DNA from: Cydia pomonella
Taxonomy: Eukaryota > Arthropoda > Insecta > Lepidoptera > Tortricidae
NCBI RefSeq assembly: GCF_033807575.1
Contig: NC_084706.1
Location: 20,684,725-20,748,724, forward strand
Direction of reading: 5' to 3'
Length of the DNA stretch: 64,000 nt
The notes under the pieces are model-generated. The model had not been told where the DNA came from and did not search any database. It worked only from the letters and a program-made list of their open reading frames with translations. Position 1 is the stretch's first letter. Every line of letters starts with the position of its first letter. A program made the position numbers and the translations under genes. Shown here piece by piece: positions 1 through 12,156 of the stretch.

Positions 1-129
1 AGAGAAAAAAAAATCCACTTCTAAATATTTTCCATTCTCCATGTTTTTCTTAGTAATCTATGTTATTGACACAATGAATAACTAGGTGTATAGGTTTTCC
101 TTTTTCTTTAAAGTTACAAAACATTTCTT

Positions 130-310
130 TTTCAAAAATTTAAATCTATAAAAACCTAGGATATATAATGCTGAAGCGATCGACATCAAAATCAAAGTGA
201 TTTGTTAAGATTTAGTTGGTGGATACCGTTTTCTCCCGAAATGGAATTTCATAGTACCAATTTAAAAGTACCAGTATTTCGTTAGGATGGCAAAGCTATT
301 CTTACCCCTT
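130..310. repeat. Interspersed repeat, one of two copies in the window
   Basis: The stretch with CTGAAGCGATCGACATCAAA and CGAAATGGAATTTCATA recurs in the same orientation near 62870-63010. The copies are diverged and I do not recognise the family. Confidence 0.6.
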
Positions 311-434
311 AAAAGAGTTAGGTTATTTAAACGGTACGTCTTAGCTTGATATTTCAGAAGTGATAAGTGTCATAACATTCATAAGTAAAAAAAATGTTAC
401 GCCGACTACCTTAAATTGCACAAGCGCTGCACGC

Positions 435-766
435 TGGTGGCCTAGCAGTAAGAGCGTCCGACTAGCATCCAGAGGTCGCGGGTTCAAACCCCGGCTCGTA
501 CCAACTCGTTTTTCGGAACTCATGTATGAATTATCATTTGATATTTACCAGTCGCTTTCCGGTAAAGGAAAACATCGTAAGGAAACCGGACTAATCCCAA
601 TAAGGCCTAGTTTATCCCGTGGGTTGGAAGGTCAGATGACAGTCGCTTTCGAAGAAACTAGTGCCTACGCCAATTCTGGGGATTAGTTGCCAAGCGGACC
701 CTAGGCTCCCATGAGCCGTGGCAAAAATCCCGGGACGCAAAAAAACGCGAGGAAGATGATGATGAT
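435..766 (+). mobile_element. tRNA-derived lepidopteran SINE (HaSE-like), near full length
   Basis: The head resembles a tRNA gene with an A-box-like GGTGGCCTAGCAGTAAGAG and a B box GGTTCAAACCC near 481-491. The body holds the familiar ACATCGTAAGGAAACC and CCAAGCGGACCC stretches, and the 3' end is a GATGATGATGAT tail. A 7-bp near match (ACGCTGG / ACGTTGG) flanks it and may be a decayed target duplication. An open frame across it is incidental. It is not a working tRNA gene. Confidence 0.88.
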
Positions 767-1109
767 ACGTTGGTTTTTTACCTTTAATAGGTACAAAACC
801 AAGTTATTAAACCTGTGAGTGTTTAATAGGTACAAAAGGTGCTCTGAATACATTTCAATCATTAATTTATTAGGATTACTTGATGATTAAGTTCGTTCTT
901 AATTGGCTTACCTATTATGCAAATGCATGCTGATTATTATGCCGGCTTGTTTTCGTTGTTAATAATGTCACAACCGGTTTTATCGCCTATAAATAGTTCA
1001 TGTGATCAATAATTGCTAATACGAAGGAAATTTTATAACCCAATTATTTGAGAATAAACTTTTATGAAGTAGCTTTTAGAGGAAAGTGGAGGACCCGCGC
1101 GAAATTTCC
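767..1109. other. No recognisable gene
   Basis: AT-rich sequence with a short duplicated TTTAATAGGTACAAAA motif (near 782 and 820). I see no exon, RNA gene or clear element. Confidence 0.6.
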
Positions 1110-1556
1110 TCTTCATACAAACGTCGTCCCCATTTTCCTCTCTGGATATAAAAAAATAAAAATAAAAATAAAAATCTTTTATTTCGTGTAACAAGAGACA
1201 CATATCTTCTTAAACTAACTAAAACTAACTAAAAAACTAAATTTATTAAACGGGCTTTACCATTCGACAACATTATTGAAAATATTTTGACACAGTTCGT
1301 CGTAAATCAACCACTGCTATGGAGGGGTCCCCTACGATTGTTTTTTTTTTAATTTTAATTATTTTAGGTGTTACAAGCATTTTAATTTTTTGTATGAAAG
1401 CTGTTTTTGGCTCCTACTTTTTAGAATAATACAAACACCTACAAAAGTCAAAAGTAGGGGCATAGCTATGGTTGATATTCATGAAATTATGTAAAAATAT
1501 GTACCAAAATGTCAATATACAGAGAGGAAAATGGGGACTACGTTTGAATCGAAAAT
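1110..1556. mobile_element. MITE-like element with inverted ends
   Basis: Left end CGTCCCCATTTTCCTCTCTG (from about 1123) has its reverse complement at about 1520-1545, giving arms of roughly 35 bp around an AT-rich core. There is no coding content. The exact ends and target duplication are unclear. Confidence 0.6.
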
Positions 1557-4500
1557 CGGCCGTAGCTCGGTGGTGAGTAGGTACCTACTACGTGCAGACA
1601 GCATCGTATAAATTGTGATGACCAAAGTAACCAAATTCAAATCGTGGCCTGGTAAAACCCGTCAAATTTTAAAGGTAAGGTTTTCTTGACCGCATTTAGA
1701 GATTAAAATATCATACAAAAATTTTGAAATCGGTCATGCTCTAGAGATCATTATATATAAAATTTGTACGTATTCCTTGAATAAGAACGTGTTCCAATAT
1801 ATTTGGCCACTTTTGGCCGTCATACGTATAGTCTAGCGTCTAGCAAACACAACTTGTCACTGAATAAAAACCACGATAATTATACTCATCCCTTTCTTTT
1901 GGGTGCTAATACTAGCGTTAGACAACGACAGTATATCTTTTTCTGTCTATGTTTGAAATGAGTCAGTGCTGGGTCAAACCTTGATGACCGTTCGTAGTGG
2001 TACGTAATTCTCAATGTAACGTCACGAATCATGTAGAGCCTCCCTATTGGCTACTCGTTTTGGGATTACCCCTTCTCCCACTCAAGTTCGACGAACTGAC
2101 GGTGAGGTCAAAGATGTCATTTGCCAAGATGACGTGCCAACCACAGAGATTTTCCTCTCAATGATACTGGCAAATCAGAGGTATATGGGAACGCTCTGGA
2201 TTGGTTTGGGGACTCCAAAATCCTGTTGTAACTAAAGATATTCGGATGATTTACTGCTGCTCTGCCGTCCTATCCCTAAAACCTATCTAACCCACAAATT
2301 ATAGTTTTGAGATATGGGCAAAAAACGTACAAACCAATATCTCTAGAAAATGTGTACATTTATTCGGGATTTCTTTTATGCAAAAATTAAAACTAAATTT
2401 ATGCTTACTGTTCTTAAAAACCATTTTCTCAAATATTATTTTATTAATTAGAAAATCACAATTTTGTGTTTTAGTATTGCAAATAATTACTAAAATATGT
2501 ACGATATTACTGCTAAAACACCGTTAAGTATACTTTAGCCGTTCTTTAGAATTGAATAATATATAAAAAATATCTAAATAACGGCCAAAGTCAATTTACG
2601 TGTTTATAGTATCGTAATTGTGAATTGTGTAATAAACAAAACATAGCTTAATAACCGCAAAGGTACTGAACAATTTTATAGTATTGTATCTGTTAAAATA
2701 TTACCTAGAAAACATTTATAATACACACGTTATTGGATTGTGACCGTTTTTTAGCTATGTAATGACCCTACATATTGAAGTAATTTGTATGCGTTCCTAT
2801 TCTAAAACCCCGTTAAATGACGAATGCTCACTAGGTTTATGTCGTGGAAATATTTGCATTTTTTTTTAATAAAATCACGTTGATCAGCATTATACTACTA
2901 AGTTTATAGAGTTACTTATTGTTAAATGAAGAAATCACACCTGTATCGTATATGTATTTATTTGCATTCAAAAATAAAATTAAAAACGTAAAAAATACTG
3001 ACAAATCAGTCTTAAGCTTTGTACAATTTTACGCGAAGGAGTAAAAACGAAAATTGTGTCCGACTCAAATATTTGTTAGATGTAGACGTAGATTACTAAC
3101 CATTGTAAGGTAGGTATCAGGTGATCCATGTAAGGCCCAGTACCTAATAAAGACCACTTTTGAAAATGTGCCCCCCGCGCTTTGATTGCCAGTTCAAAAA
3201 CCTAGTAAGGCTAAACCACACTAAAATCTATTAGTTCTCAGATTCCTACTAGTTTTTTATATGGGATTTGTGACTTCCTGAGTTTTACGATGGTAAAAGG
3301 TAACTCAACATGCTACTTACTAGGTTTAGAGGCATCGAAATCTGTAGTAATTATGCCGAATTTGGAGCAGTTGTCCCTGTAATCGGTGAGGACTTACTAG
3401 TTGGATACACATAAGATAAAAAACGAATTTACAGAAATGTGTTACCTACTTTAGCATCTGCCTTTAACATCCTTCGCATAAATATATAGCTAAGTGTCAT
3501 GCATTACGGAATCACTGCAGTACAATATGCGGAGATGATTAAAGGCTTCAAATTCATAATTTCGTTGAATTTGGGGACCATCTAAAGTTTGGTAGTTTCT
3601 TAAGGTACTTGGAGTTGAAACCATCAAAAAGGTGAATTAATGACTTCTTTGGTCTCGACTCCCTTAATCTGGACTTCTTTTCTTCTGAAAAATTTTCTCG
3701 GTAAGTAGGATATCCTAAACTTTCCTTCTAATGCATCAACCTAACTTTTTTTCAAATACCTCAACTTCTGACTATCCTTCTTCCTCCCTTGATCAATTCA
3801 CTGATAATGCCCTTAGAAAGGACGTAATTATGTTCATCTCGTCTAATGCCGCTGGAGTCGACAATCTGAGCCAAAACTCTAATTGACCTTATTGATCATA
3901 TCATCATATGTATTTCTTCTTATATTTTCCCGTCGCTTTAATAAGATACCGCTATTACTTATTCCTTTGCTAAAAAGTCCAATTCCTCCTTCTTCTTAGA
4001 CTACCGCTCTATTTATTTCCATTTCTTCCTTTCCTCTCTAAAGTTCTTGAGTGTCTTTTGTACATCAACAGGTTACTGTTTTGAATAGACATACGCTCAC
4101 AAATCCATATAAATCAAACCCGATTACCCCACATGGCACAGCACTTCACCGCTCTTGTAAAAATTACTGCATATATACGTGCAAATATGGTACGAGTATA
4201 TCAGGGTGTTATCGTTCTTGGATTTCGGTAATGCTTTCAACACGAGTGACTTCGACATCTTACTAGGCATATTGCCTTCTCTTAATGTATCTCCTGTGAT
4301 AGATATCTAGTTCCATAGCTATTAAGTAGGGCGTCAACATCATATAAAGGTGGATTCCTCTTGATCTTCATTTTTCTTGCACAGAACGGCGCAGCGTGTT
4401 GTCTCCTGTTTTATTTCATAACTGTATAAACTCTAACAAATTATATTTTCTTCTTCTATCACTTTAAACATACCGTCAAGGCTCTTTTACTCATCTAACA

Positions 4501-5743
4501 TAGACTATCTGCGCCATGAACACGAACACTAATTTAGAAAGCATTTTGATTTGGACTTACACGTTACGGTCTCAAGGTAAATCCACTGAAATTCAAGTTG
4601 TAGTGATAGGTACATAAATCAAAGCGTTCTGCCAGGGTTGATTTTAATACTCTACTGGCCATTGTTTTTAACTGTACCTATTTAGATTCCCTTCTTTCTA
4701 GGTCTGCTAAATCTAAGCCTGTATTCTGAAAATCGTATAACGCATAAAAGAAATAACAATTATAAATTATTACTTATTTATGTAGTCTAAAAGATGTGTA
4801 GGAAAATACAAATTCTAAGATAGTTAAAATCTAATCTGAGTGTGTCTAAATCTTTAATATAAAGAGATATTTAACACTTACATTCGCATACCGGACATTT
4901 TTGACATAAACATGCATCCATTACTCACCAACGAAAACAGACAACTTACTGCGCGCGCGCCGCATTACTGTCTGTCCGAAAAACTGTCTGTCCTACGTAA
5001 TAAAATTTAAGGGAATATGTTTTATACTTAGCGGGGTTTTAGCGTAGCATTGTTAGTTGGCCATGTTTAACTGTTGTATTATTATTCTTTTTCTCAAACA
5101 TAATTACCCGTTAAGACAACTAAATAGGTTTTAGTGGTGTATTTGTAATATGGATTGCAATAAAAGTCTTTTAAACACACAGTTAAAGAACGTTAGCCAT
5201 GTTTAAGCGTAGTAACTGTTTTTTTGTATAGTATTTATTATAAAAAAGTGTACGTGATAAAACATAATAATAGGGTTAAATGGCTTTAATGGAAATTTAT
5301 AAAGTTTTTCCAAGTAAATGTGTTTTAGCTTTGTATGTTGTAAAAGATTAATTAAAATAAACAACTGGCTAAGCGCTTTTATATTACTTATAGAAGAATA
5401 ATGTGGGTTTGCGATTTTATAGTATCGAGAAGTATCATATTATAATGCAGTTAGCGTGTTAGGTCGAGTCTGTATCTCCGTAACTACAAATGATAAAAAT
5501 ATGATTCCAAGACCAGTCGATAGAGAATTTTTTCCTGTCTTAGAATATTCATCCAAACTAAAACTGGTAATATGCAGCTTTGATAGGTTTTAGTGATAGG
5601 ACGGCAGTGCTGCATTAGTGTCTTTTTTTTAAATAGTATGGTACATTTTAAATTTATATTAGTTTCGCCAAAGTTACGTTTAACGGCGATATGAGGCACT
5701 CGTTTTCAACGTTGGTACCTCAATCTAAATTATATGATTAACT
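1557..5743. other. Long stretch without a supported gene
   Basis: Mostly AT-rich single-copy-looking DNA. Short open frames at 2047-2235 and 4051-4266 have no recognisable family, no splice context and no codon pattern. A GC burst near 4950-4965 (GCGCGCGCGCC) sits between two copies of CTGTCTGTCC. I see no gene. Confidence 0.55.
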
Positions 5744-5988
5744 TATCTTCTTCTTCCTCGCGTTGTCCCGGTATTTTGCCACGGCTCATGGAAACCTGGA
5801 GTCCGCTTGGCAACTAATTCCGAGAATTGGCGTAGGCACTAGTTTTTGCAAAAGCCACTGCCATCTGACCTTCCAACCCAGAGGGTACACTAGGCCTTAT
5901 TGGGATTAGTTCGGTTTCCTCACGATGTTTTTCTTCACCGGAAAGCGATATATCGTACATAAGTTCCGAAAAACTCATTCGTACTGGT
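5744..5988 (-). mobile_element. HaSE-like SINE, 5'-truncated, minus strand
   Basis: Reverse copy of the body and tail of the SINE at 435-766: CTTCTTCTTCCTCGCG tail side, then GTCCGCTTGGCAACTAATTC and CTCACGATGTTTTTCTTCAC. It ends near GTACTGG without the tRNA head, a normal 5' truncation. Confidence 0.85.
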
Positions 5989-6360
5989 TCTGTCCCTCAC
6001 GCGCAGGCGCACGCGGTATAACATATATATGAGCTGCATGCACAGATGAGGCCATTTCGTGGTACTTTATTATTTCCATGTTTTCGTATATTATGTAATT
6101 TGTCTCGTTTGTGTTTATTAATAAAAATTATTTTATTGTATACTACTAGTCGCTGCAGAGAATATCTAATTTCATATAAATGTCTCTTATGATGACCTTT
6201 TTGATGTTTCCCGCAGCAATGCAATGCCGTCGGCAGCAAAGTCGCGCAGCAGTAATGCTGTTGTCTGAATCCGAACGGTACCTTTTGTCAAATCAATACT
6301 TAGATACGATATTTGTTACTAAGTATGTCACGTACATACGGCAACACATATACACATATA

Positions 6361-6683
6361 CGACGTCGTATCGTGGGTATATGTGTTGGCTCCGCCATAC
6401 GACGCCGTAACGTTGCACGACGCCGCAACGTGAGACGACGTCGTTTCGTGGGTATGTGTGTTGGCCCCGCCATACAACGCCGTAACGTTGCACGACGTCG
6501 CAACGTGAGACGACGTCGTATCGAGGGTATGTGTGTTGGCCCCGCCATACAACGCCGTAACGTTGCACGACGCCGCAACGTGAGACGACGTCGTATCGTG
6601 GGTATGTGTGTTGGCCCCACCATACAACGCCGTAACGTTGCACGACCCCGCAACGTGAAACGCGTGGGTATGTGTGTTGGCCC
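6361..6683. repeat. GC-rich 75-bp minisatellite, about 4 units
   Basis: The phrase CGTGGGTATGTGTGTTGGCC starts at 6372, 6447, 6522, 6597 and 6663 (spacings 75, 75, 75, 66). Units are rich in ACGT and ACGACGTCGT palindromes and stand out from the AT-rich surroundings. Because 75 is divisible by three, frames stay open on both strands and look like 25-residue arginine-rich repeats. That is an arithmetic by-product and does not support a protein. Confidence 0.9.
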
Positions 6684-7009
6684 ACAGGTAGGTCTTTATA
6701 TGTAGGTAGTGTCTTTGTAAGTAGGTTATTTCTTAGTAATAGCCAGGTTGGCTCTAAACGTCTTTAGATTTACATAAAACACGGTCAAGTACAACCTGTG
6801 GTACTTACAATACTTACAAAGTAACAACTTAGGTAATCGGTGTAATACTAGAAGGCTGACACGATTATTGAAATTAGAAGTAAGTACATCTATTGCCATC
6901 TCTATGACTAAAACCTAATGGGAGTGACAGGGTTGCATAATATACACACGAATATTCCTTCTCTTTCTACAGCTGGGATTCACAAAGATCTAAAGTCTGA
7001 CCAGCGGTG

Positions 7010-7107
7010 GCAGCACGTTTCCATTTTTATCACTTGTCACTTTCGCGCTTACATACTTGTTAGAACGTGACAGGCATGGTGACAAATGATAAAGAGCCGA
7101 CCATCTT
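7010..7107. mobile_element. Short inverted-repeat MITE (CACTTGTCAC family)
   Basis: CATTTTTATCACTTGTCAC faces GTGACAAATGATAAAGAG across a short core. Related copies lie at 9286-9402, about 55987-56085 and about 60180-60276. Confidence 0.65.
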
Positions 7108-7239
7108 AGCCCTACTGGAATATATGATCATGCGCCATGTTAACTAATTTCTTACACTGGCAATAATTTTAATGATAGGTTGTCACTATTGTCAATGTCA
7201 TTGTGGCGGTTTACTTAAATAATACTTAAGTGTTGAATA

Positions 7240-7579
7240 GGGTTGTCGGTGAGATTCAAGATGGCGAAGACGTCTCGAGAATATTTTTTCGTGTTTTGCT
7301 CATTTATGTTGTTCAAAGTGTAGTATTGATAGCTTATTATGCAGTGAACTATCGTGGAAGTGTGCAGTTAATGAAAAACTAATCTTGAAACGCGTTTAAC
7401 CATGTTTTAATCAACATCCGGCAATCCATCGTGGCTTTTAGTAAAGTCCAGCTATCTCTTTACTAAAAGCAACTACCGAACAACGTCATGCTCTACGAGC
7501 ACACTTAAAACTTACAACGAAACTTGACATTGGCAAAATCATCATAGATTTGATGGAAGCCATATTTTAAAAAAAGAAG
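7240..7579 (+). mobile_element. 340-bp retroposon of unrecognised family, copy 1
   Basis: It starts GGGTTGTCGGTGAGATTCAA and ends in AAAAAAAGAAGA. It is flanked by perfect 12-bp duplications AAGTGTTGAATA (7228-7239 and 7580-7591), which fixes both ends. It contains a hairpin with GCTTTTAGTAAAG facing CTTTACTAAAAGC. There is no protein and no obvious tRNA-type B box. The GAAGAAG tail resembles RTE LINE tails in this window, so RTE machinery is the likely mover (inference). Confidence 0.85.
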
Positions 7580-7874
7580 AAGTGTTGAATATTTAATAAT
7601 AAATGTCAAAAAATGCCCAAAACTATACATTGTCAAGAGCGAAACATCATAAATAATGTTTATTATTTCATCAGTCATAGCCGTAGTTGTAGTCAGTAGT
7701 TTGTCATCAGTTTTGATGGAAAAGAACCGTTCGGGAAATTAAACTATTTTGTTACGAAACATTTCCATATGAACATCAGTGCTGACAGGTAAACAAATCA
7801 AGATGTCATTATAGTCTGGTTTTTACGACTTGGCTATTGTAGTGTTGTTATTCAAGCGAGAAAATACAGTAACC

Positions 7875-8170
7875 AAAAAACCGGCAAAGTGCGAGTCGGA
7901 CTCGCGCACGAAGGGTTCCGTACCATTATTTATAAAAACGGCAAAAAAATATGTTTGTTGTATGGGAGCCCCCCTTAAATATTTATTTTATTCTGTTTTT
8001 AGTATCTGTTGTTATAGCGGCAACAGAAATACATGATCTGTGAACATTTCAACTGTCTAGCTATCACGGTTCATGAGATACAGCCTGGTGACAGACGGAC
8101 GGACGGACAGACGGACAGCGAAGTCTCAGTAATAGGGTCCTGTTTGACCGTTTGAGTAGGGAACCCTACA
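7875..8170 (+). mobile_element. Lepidopteran AGTCGGACTCG interspersed repeat, near complete
   Basis: It begins near GTGCGAGTCGGACTCGCGCA, has GGGTTCCGTACC close to the start and the related AGGGAACCCT at the other end. It contains TTGTTATAGCGGCAACAGAA and a GACG/GACA microsatellite. It is non-coding and very common in moths. Other copies lie at 8171-8290, 29488-29777, 35629-35838 and 36622-36920. Confidence 0.85.
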
Positions 8171-8290
8171 AACCGGTAAGTGCGAGTCGGACTCGCCCAC
8201 CGAGGGCTCCATACTTTTTAGTATATGTTGTTATAGCGGCAACAGAAATCCAACTATCACGGTTCATGAGATACAGCCTGGTGTCAGACC
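8171..8290 (+). mobile_element. Truncated second copy of the AGTCGGACTCG repeat
   Basis: It follows the first copy directly, in tandem. It keeps GTGCGAGTCGGACTCGCCCA, the TTATAGCGGCAACAG core and GATACAGCCTGGTG. It lacks the middle and the microsatellite end. Confidence 0.75.
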
Positions 8291-8377
8291 ATCAGTAGTT
8301 TCACATAATTAATGATATAATATTCCCGTGACTTATCTTTCCTACAAGATAAGTTTCTCTATGCTTATACTATGAGA

Positions 8378-8582
8378 TTTTTTTCTATACTACGTTGGTG
8401 GCAAACAAGCATATAGCCCGCCTGATGGTAAGCGGTCACTGTCGCCTATGGACGCCTGCAACTCCAGAGGTGCTACATGTGTGTTGCCGCCCCTAACACT
8501 CCGCAACCTCGTTGAGCTCTGGCAACCTTACTCACCGGCAGGAACACTAGGAGTAGGGTCTAGTGTTATTTGGCTGCGGCTA
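8378..8582 (-). mobile_element. LINE 3' end (GGTGGCAAACAAGCA type), minus strand
   Basis: A T-run at 8378 is the A tail of a minus-strand element. It continues with GGTGGCAAACAAGCATATAG, the GGACGCCTGCAACTCCAGAG segment, and CTCACCGGCAGGAACAC. The first part matches the end of the coding LINE at 57425-58013. No coding sequence remains. Confidence 0.75.
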
Positions 8583-9285
8583 CTATGACTCATTCCAACT
8601 TGAAAAAAAGGTTTATAGCGATTTATCGTTTTAACCGGTAAAACCAAGGAAATGAGAAAACAACCGCGGAAACAATTAGGATCCAATTATGTTTAAACAA
8701 AACCACGGAAACAATTAAACACACTTGTCATAAGACTCGTAAGCAAGGGTACATGATTTATTTTCATTAAAATTAGTGTGAAACTCTCGTATAAAACTAT
8801 CTTTAGATTTATTTGATAGTGTGCTCTGGTTCTGTTTCATTGGAAAAATCGTATTCTGAATATTCTACTGAAATAAAGTTTTATAAAATTTTTGGTACGC
8901 TAAGAACCCCAAAAACAATTAGTTTGCGTTGTTTTATAACAAAGTTCCGATGGCCACCTCCTGCTTCCATCATCAGATCATCATCAGATCATAATACTGC
9001 ATTGTCATCTCATTTACGTATGTATGCAAAATTAATGTGTGGGTTTAATTTAGCTTTCAAGATTTAACCCACACTAACTAACACCTATACATACATACTA
9101 AACAGCAGGCGTATTATGGATGGCTATATCCACGTAAAAAAATAACCATGACTTTTTAACACCGCGGGATTGAAAGTGACGAACAACGTTGTATCACGCT
9201 GTCACGTAATAGACAAAAACGATCACCATCCATACAGGGCAAGTTAAAAAAACGCTTGAAAACAGCTAAGCGAGCCAGCCGCTGC
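8583..9285. other. No recognisable gene
   Basis: AT-rich DNA with a short duplicated ACCACGGAAACAATTA phrase (near 8665 and 8702). The open frame at 8813-9067 has no recognisable family. Confidence 0.5.
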
Positions 9286-9402
9286 AGCACGATCGCATAT
9301 TTATCACTTGTCACTATGCCTGTCACGTTCTTGATGTTCAAACAAGTATGTAAGTGCGAAAGTGACGGGCATAATGACAAGTAATAAAAATGCGACCGTG
9401 CT
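9286..9402. mobile_element. MITE with about 40-bp inverted ends (CACTTGTCAC family)
   Basis: AGCACGATCGCATATTTATC at 9286 is mirrored by the sequence ending GCGACCGTGCT at 9402. The 117-bp element could fold as one hairpin. It is non-coding. Confidence 0.8.
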
Positions 9403-10077
9403 AAAGCCGCATGTCTCATGTTACTTTAATAACCGCGAAAATCGAAGTTCGTCAATTGCGGGCAATCTCTGTCACTCTAATTACGTGTTAGAGAGAGTAA
9501 AAGAGAAAGATCCCCGCAATTTGCAAATTTCGGTTTGCACGGTACTTCGCACGAAATCCTAGACTAAAATCGTAGCAATGAGATTTAATCTTATTGATGA
9601 GGGTCGTGTTTCTGTGGCAGAATAATCTGTTTAAGGGCGCTCCTTTATTTATTTCGGTTTTAGGCGCAAGTTTGTCTAGACTTGAGCGGATATTTTGATG
9701 AGACATCATTTGTTATTTTTCTAGATCATTTCACAATTAAATGAACTCAGTTGATATTAAGAGCCCTTAATCCTTGGAGCGTTCTCCGATTTCACGAAAT
9801 AACGCTCGATAGATGGCGTTGGCGCTCGGTACGCGAGCGCCGGCAACGCGACGCGCGTTTCAATGCAGACTAGAATAATCTTGATAGTTTTCAATATAAT
9901 TTCAAGCAACATTAATTTTAGTGTCATATGATATCATATGGGCACTCTTTATTTTATTGTTTAAGCACAGTAGTTTTTTTATGTACACTACTACTAAGTG
10001 TACAGACTACAGAGTGTACTATAACCCTTGCTCTATATTCTGTCTCTTTCACACCAATGGAAAATGAAGAAGTTAGT

Positions 10078-12125
10078 CAGTGCCGGATTAACCATTAAGC
10101 AAAATAAGCACTTGCTTAGGGCACCACGTCTAGGGGGGCACCAAAATCATAGGAAAAAAAAAACGCGCAGGCTGCATCAGCATCGCAGTCGTAGTGTAGT
10201 ACTTATGTACACGAAACTTCTTGATACGTGTGCAAGTACCCATCTAATAACGAAGGGTCGTAAGAGAGTGAGGACACGTAAGCACATCTCCAACCTTACG
10301 AGGAGGCCATCAAAGCTCATGGCCAAAAAATCTTACCGTCGGGCTTGTGGCCAACCGATTTTCTCGACGTAGATTACCGATTTTGTAGCGTATTTTGGTC
10401 TCTTGCACACCAGATGTGTCGGCTAGGCCGAGTTGCTGCAGAGCCGCGATCCTGCGACCTAATTGTCAAAGTGTAATAAAGGGCCCTGCGAAGGCCGAAA
10501 AACAAAAGCATCTTATCAAGTTGCGCTTTCGAGTTAAGGCAAAGGCCGAGCAGTAGGAGGACCGTGATTACATAGGTTCGATTTCAAGCCACTCTTTTGC
10601 AGTTCGGCTTTAGGTCTTATGCGACGCCAGGCCTTCTACTTTATGCAAACTGCCCCACTTTCGCTTGGCCATGGATCCAAATCCATGCTGTCCTCTTTCG
10701 CAGCTGGGCTGCCTTGCTCACACCTCGCCATTAGTTGTATTATATGATAACGCGCCGCGATCGAACGCTCCGGACGTCCAGCTATTCATACCTCGCCATT
10801 GATCAAATTCAAGCCTTGCTTTCTTCCAGCTCGACCTTTGGCCTCATCCGTAAGCGCTGATCGAACGCTCCACGCATTCAGCCTTAGACTTTGCCTTTAA
10901 AAACACTGATTTAAACCTTCACGATTTAGGCCAATCAAATTAGATCCAAAAATAGCGTTATGAGGAATTAATTCCCAGCAAGCTGGAAATTGTTTTAATA
11001 CATTTATTTGGTCCTAAATGCGTGTAATGCCAGTTTGCTCTATCCCAGGAGGTGTGCAAACATTTTGTGATCCTTAGGAGATAATTTTTTCCTTTGGATT
11101 GCCAAACCACTCGATGTAGAAGGAACCCACTATCAATTACAATAGCACTTGGTGGATCAGACACTGGTAAGAAAGCGTTTTCGGATTATTAACATGATTT
11201 TACCAAAAATAAAAATGTCGACCTTTTTTTACAATTTAGGTACTACGAATACATATTAAGGTACCTTAAATCAATCAATCAATCAATATATTTTATTCCA
11301 AGAACATAGTTAAATTACATTTCGGATCCTCAGATATCAATTTTAATAATACTCGTAATTAGAACAAATTTTCCGTCCGCCGTACCGTTTTCGATTTACA
11401 ACCAAAAAAACTGAAAAAGAGGAAACATTTATGCACACCTCCTGGAATGGAGCAAACTCGGATTACACGTATTTTTAGGTCGAAAAAATCTAATTGTATT
11501 GGCCTAATTGTGACACATTATTATTTAAGAAAACGGGACTTATTCGCGTTTGATTAAGTTCTAAAATTACCTCCAATGTCAAAATAATGATGGCGACTTT
11601 ACACAGTCTTCTCCGAGACCATGGGGACAACGCCGTCCTTGAAACGTCGGGTCAGAGGCCGTTTTCGTAAACAATAATTTGCTATTTAAGACATTTGTGG
11701 CCATTGGTACTTGTTCTGACAAAAACCAATGGCCAATGGCTAAGCCCCTACTGAAGCTCGGCCTTTGCCCTCACATGAATGAGCTTCGCAGGAAAGCTCT
11801 AGAGGTTGCAAAATCCTGTGCGGAATACTGCCCATGTCTTACGTCTTCGCTTACACTTGGACCATGGTTGGCTCGGCCTCCGGACTTATGCGAAGCACGG
11901 TCTTCGAATTTGCTTACACTTGACCTTACCTACTCTTGGAACATTACTACTGCAGTTCTGTCAATTTCCGTGATAAAATGATGTGACGGATTGAAAATTA
12001 TATTCTCAGAAGTAATGCGGCAATAAACGTCACTCAATTTACCAAGAAAATTCAATGTAATCTTGATGAGGGGGCACCATGGTCTAGAAATGCTTAGGGC
12101 ACCAAAATGTCTTAATCCGGCACTG
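10078..12125. mobile_element. Non-autonomous hAT transposon, complete, 2048 bp
   Basis: The left end CAGTGCCGGATTAA matches the reverse complement of the right end TTAATCCGGCACTG. Just inside, GCTTAGGGCACCA recurs at both ends. A perfect 8-bp duplication AAGTTAGT (10070-10077 and 12126-12133) flanks it. CAG-type ends with 8-bp duplications are the hAT hallmark. No transposase is recognisable: the short frames inside (for example at 11679-11981) lack hAT motifs. An internal inverted pair (about 10927-11062 and 11427-11515) hints at a second element nested within. It must have been moved by a related hAT transposase elsewhere. Confidence 0.9.
10927..11515. mobile_element. Inverted-repeat element nested in the hAT transposon
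   Basis: Left segment TTAGGCCAATCAAATTAGAT and CAGGAGGTGTGCAAAC have diverged reverse complements at 11427-11515 (CACACCTCCTGGAATGGAGC and TAATTGTATTGGCCTAATT). Between them are CAAT repeats and AT-rich DNA. The ends are approximate. Confidence 0.6.
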
Positions 12126-12156
12126 AAGTTAGTAAATGACTGCAGGTATAAATAAA

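Noticed and set aside
440..510. Functional tRNA gene
   Set aside because: It is the head of a HaSE-like SINE with a body and GATGAT tail.
360..686. 108-codon open frame
   Set aside because: It lies over the SINE and has no protein family resemblance.
6293..6705. Overlapping long open frames on both strands giving arginine-rich 25-residue repeats
   Set aside because: They all follow from a 75-bp tandem unit without stops; there is no start context, splice signal or family resemblance.
10028..10372. 114-codon open frame
   Set aside because: It crosses the left boundary of the hAT element and shows no domain.
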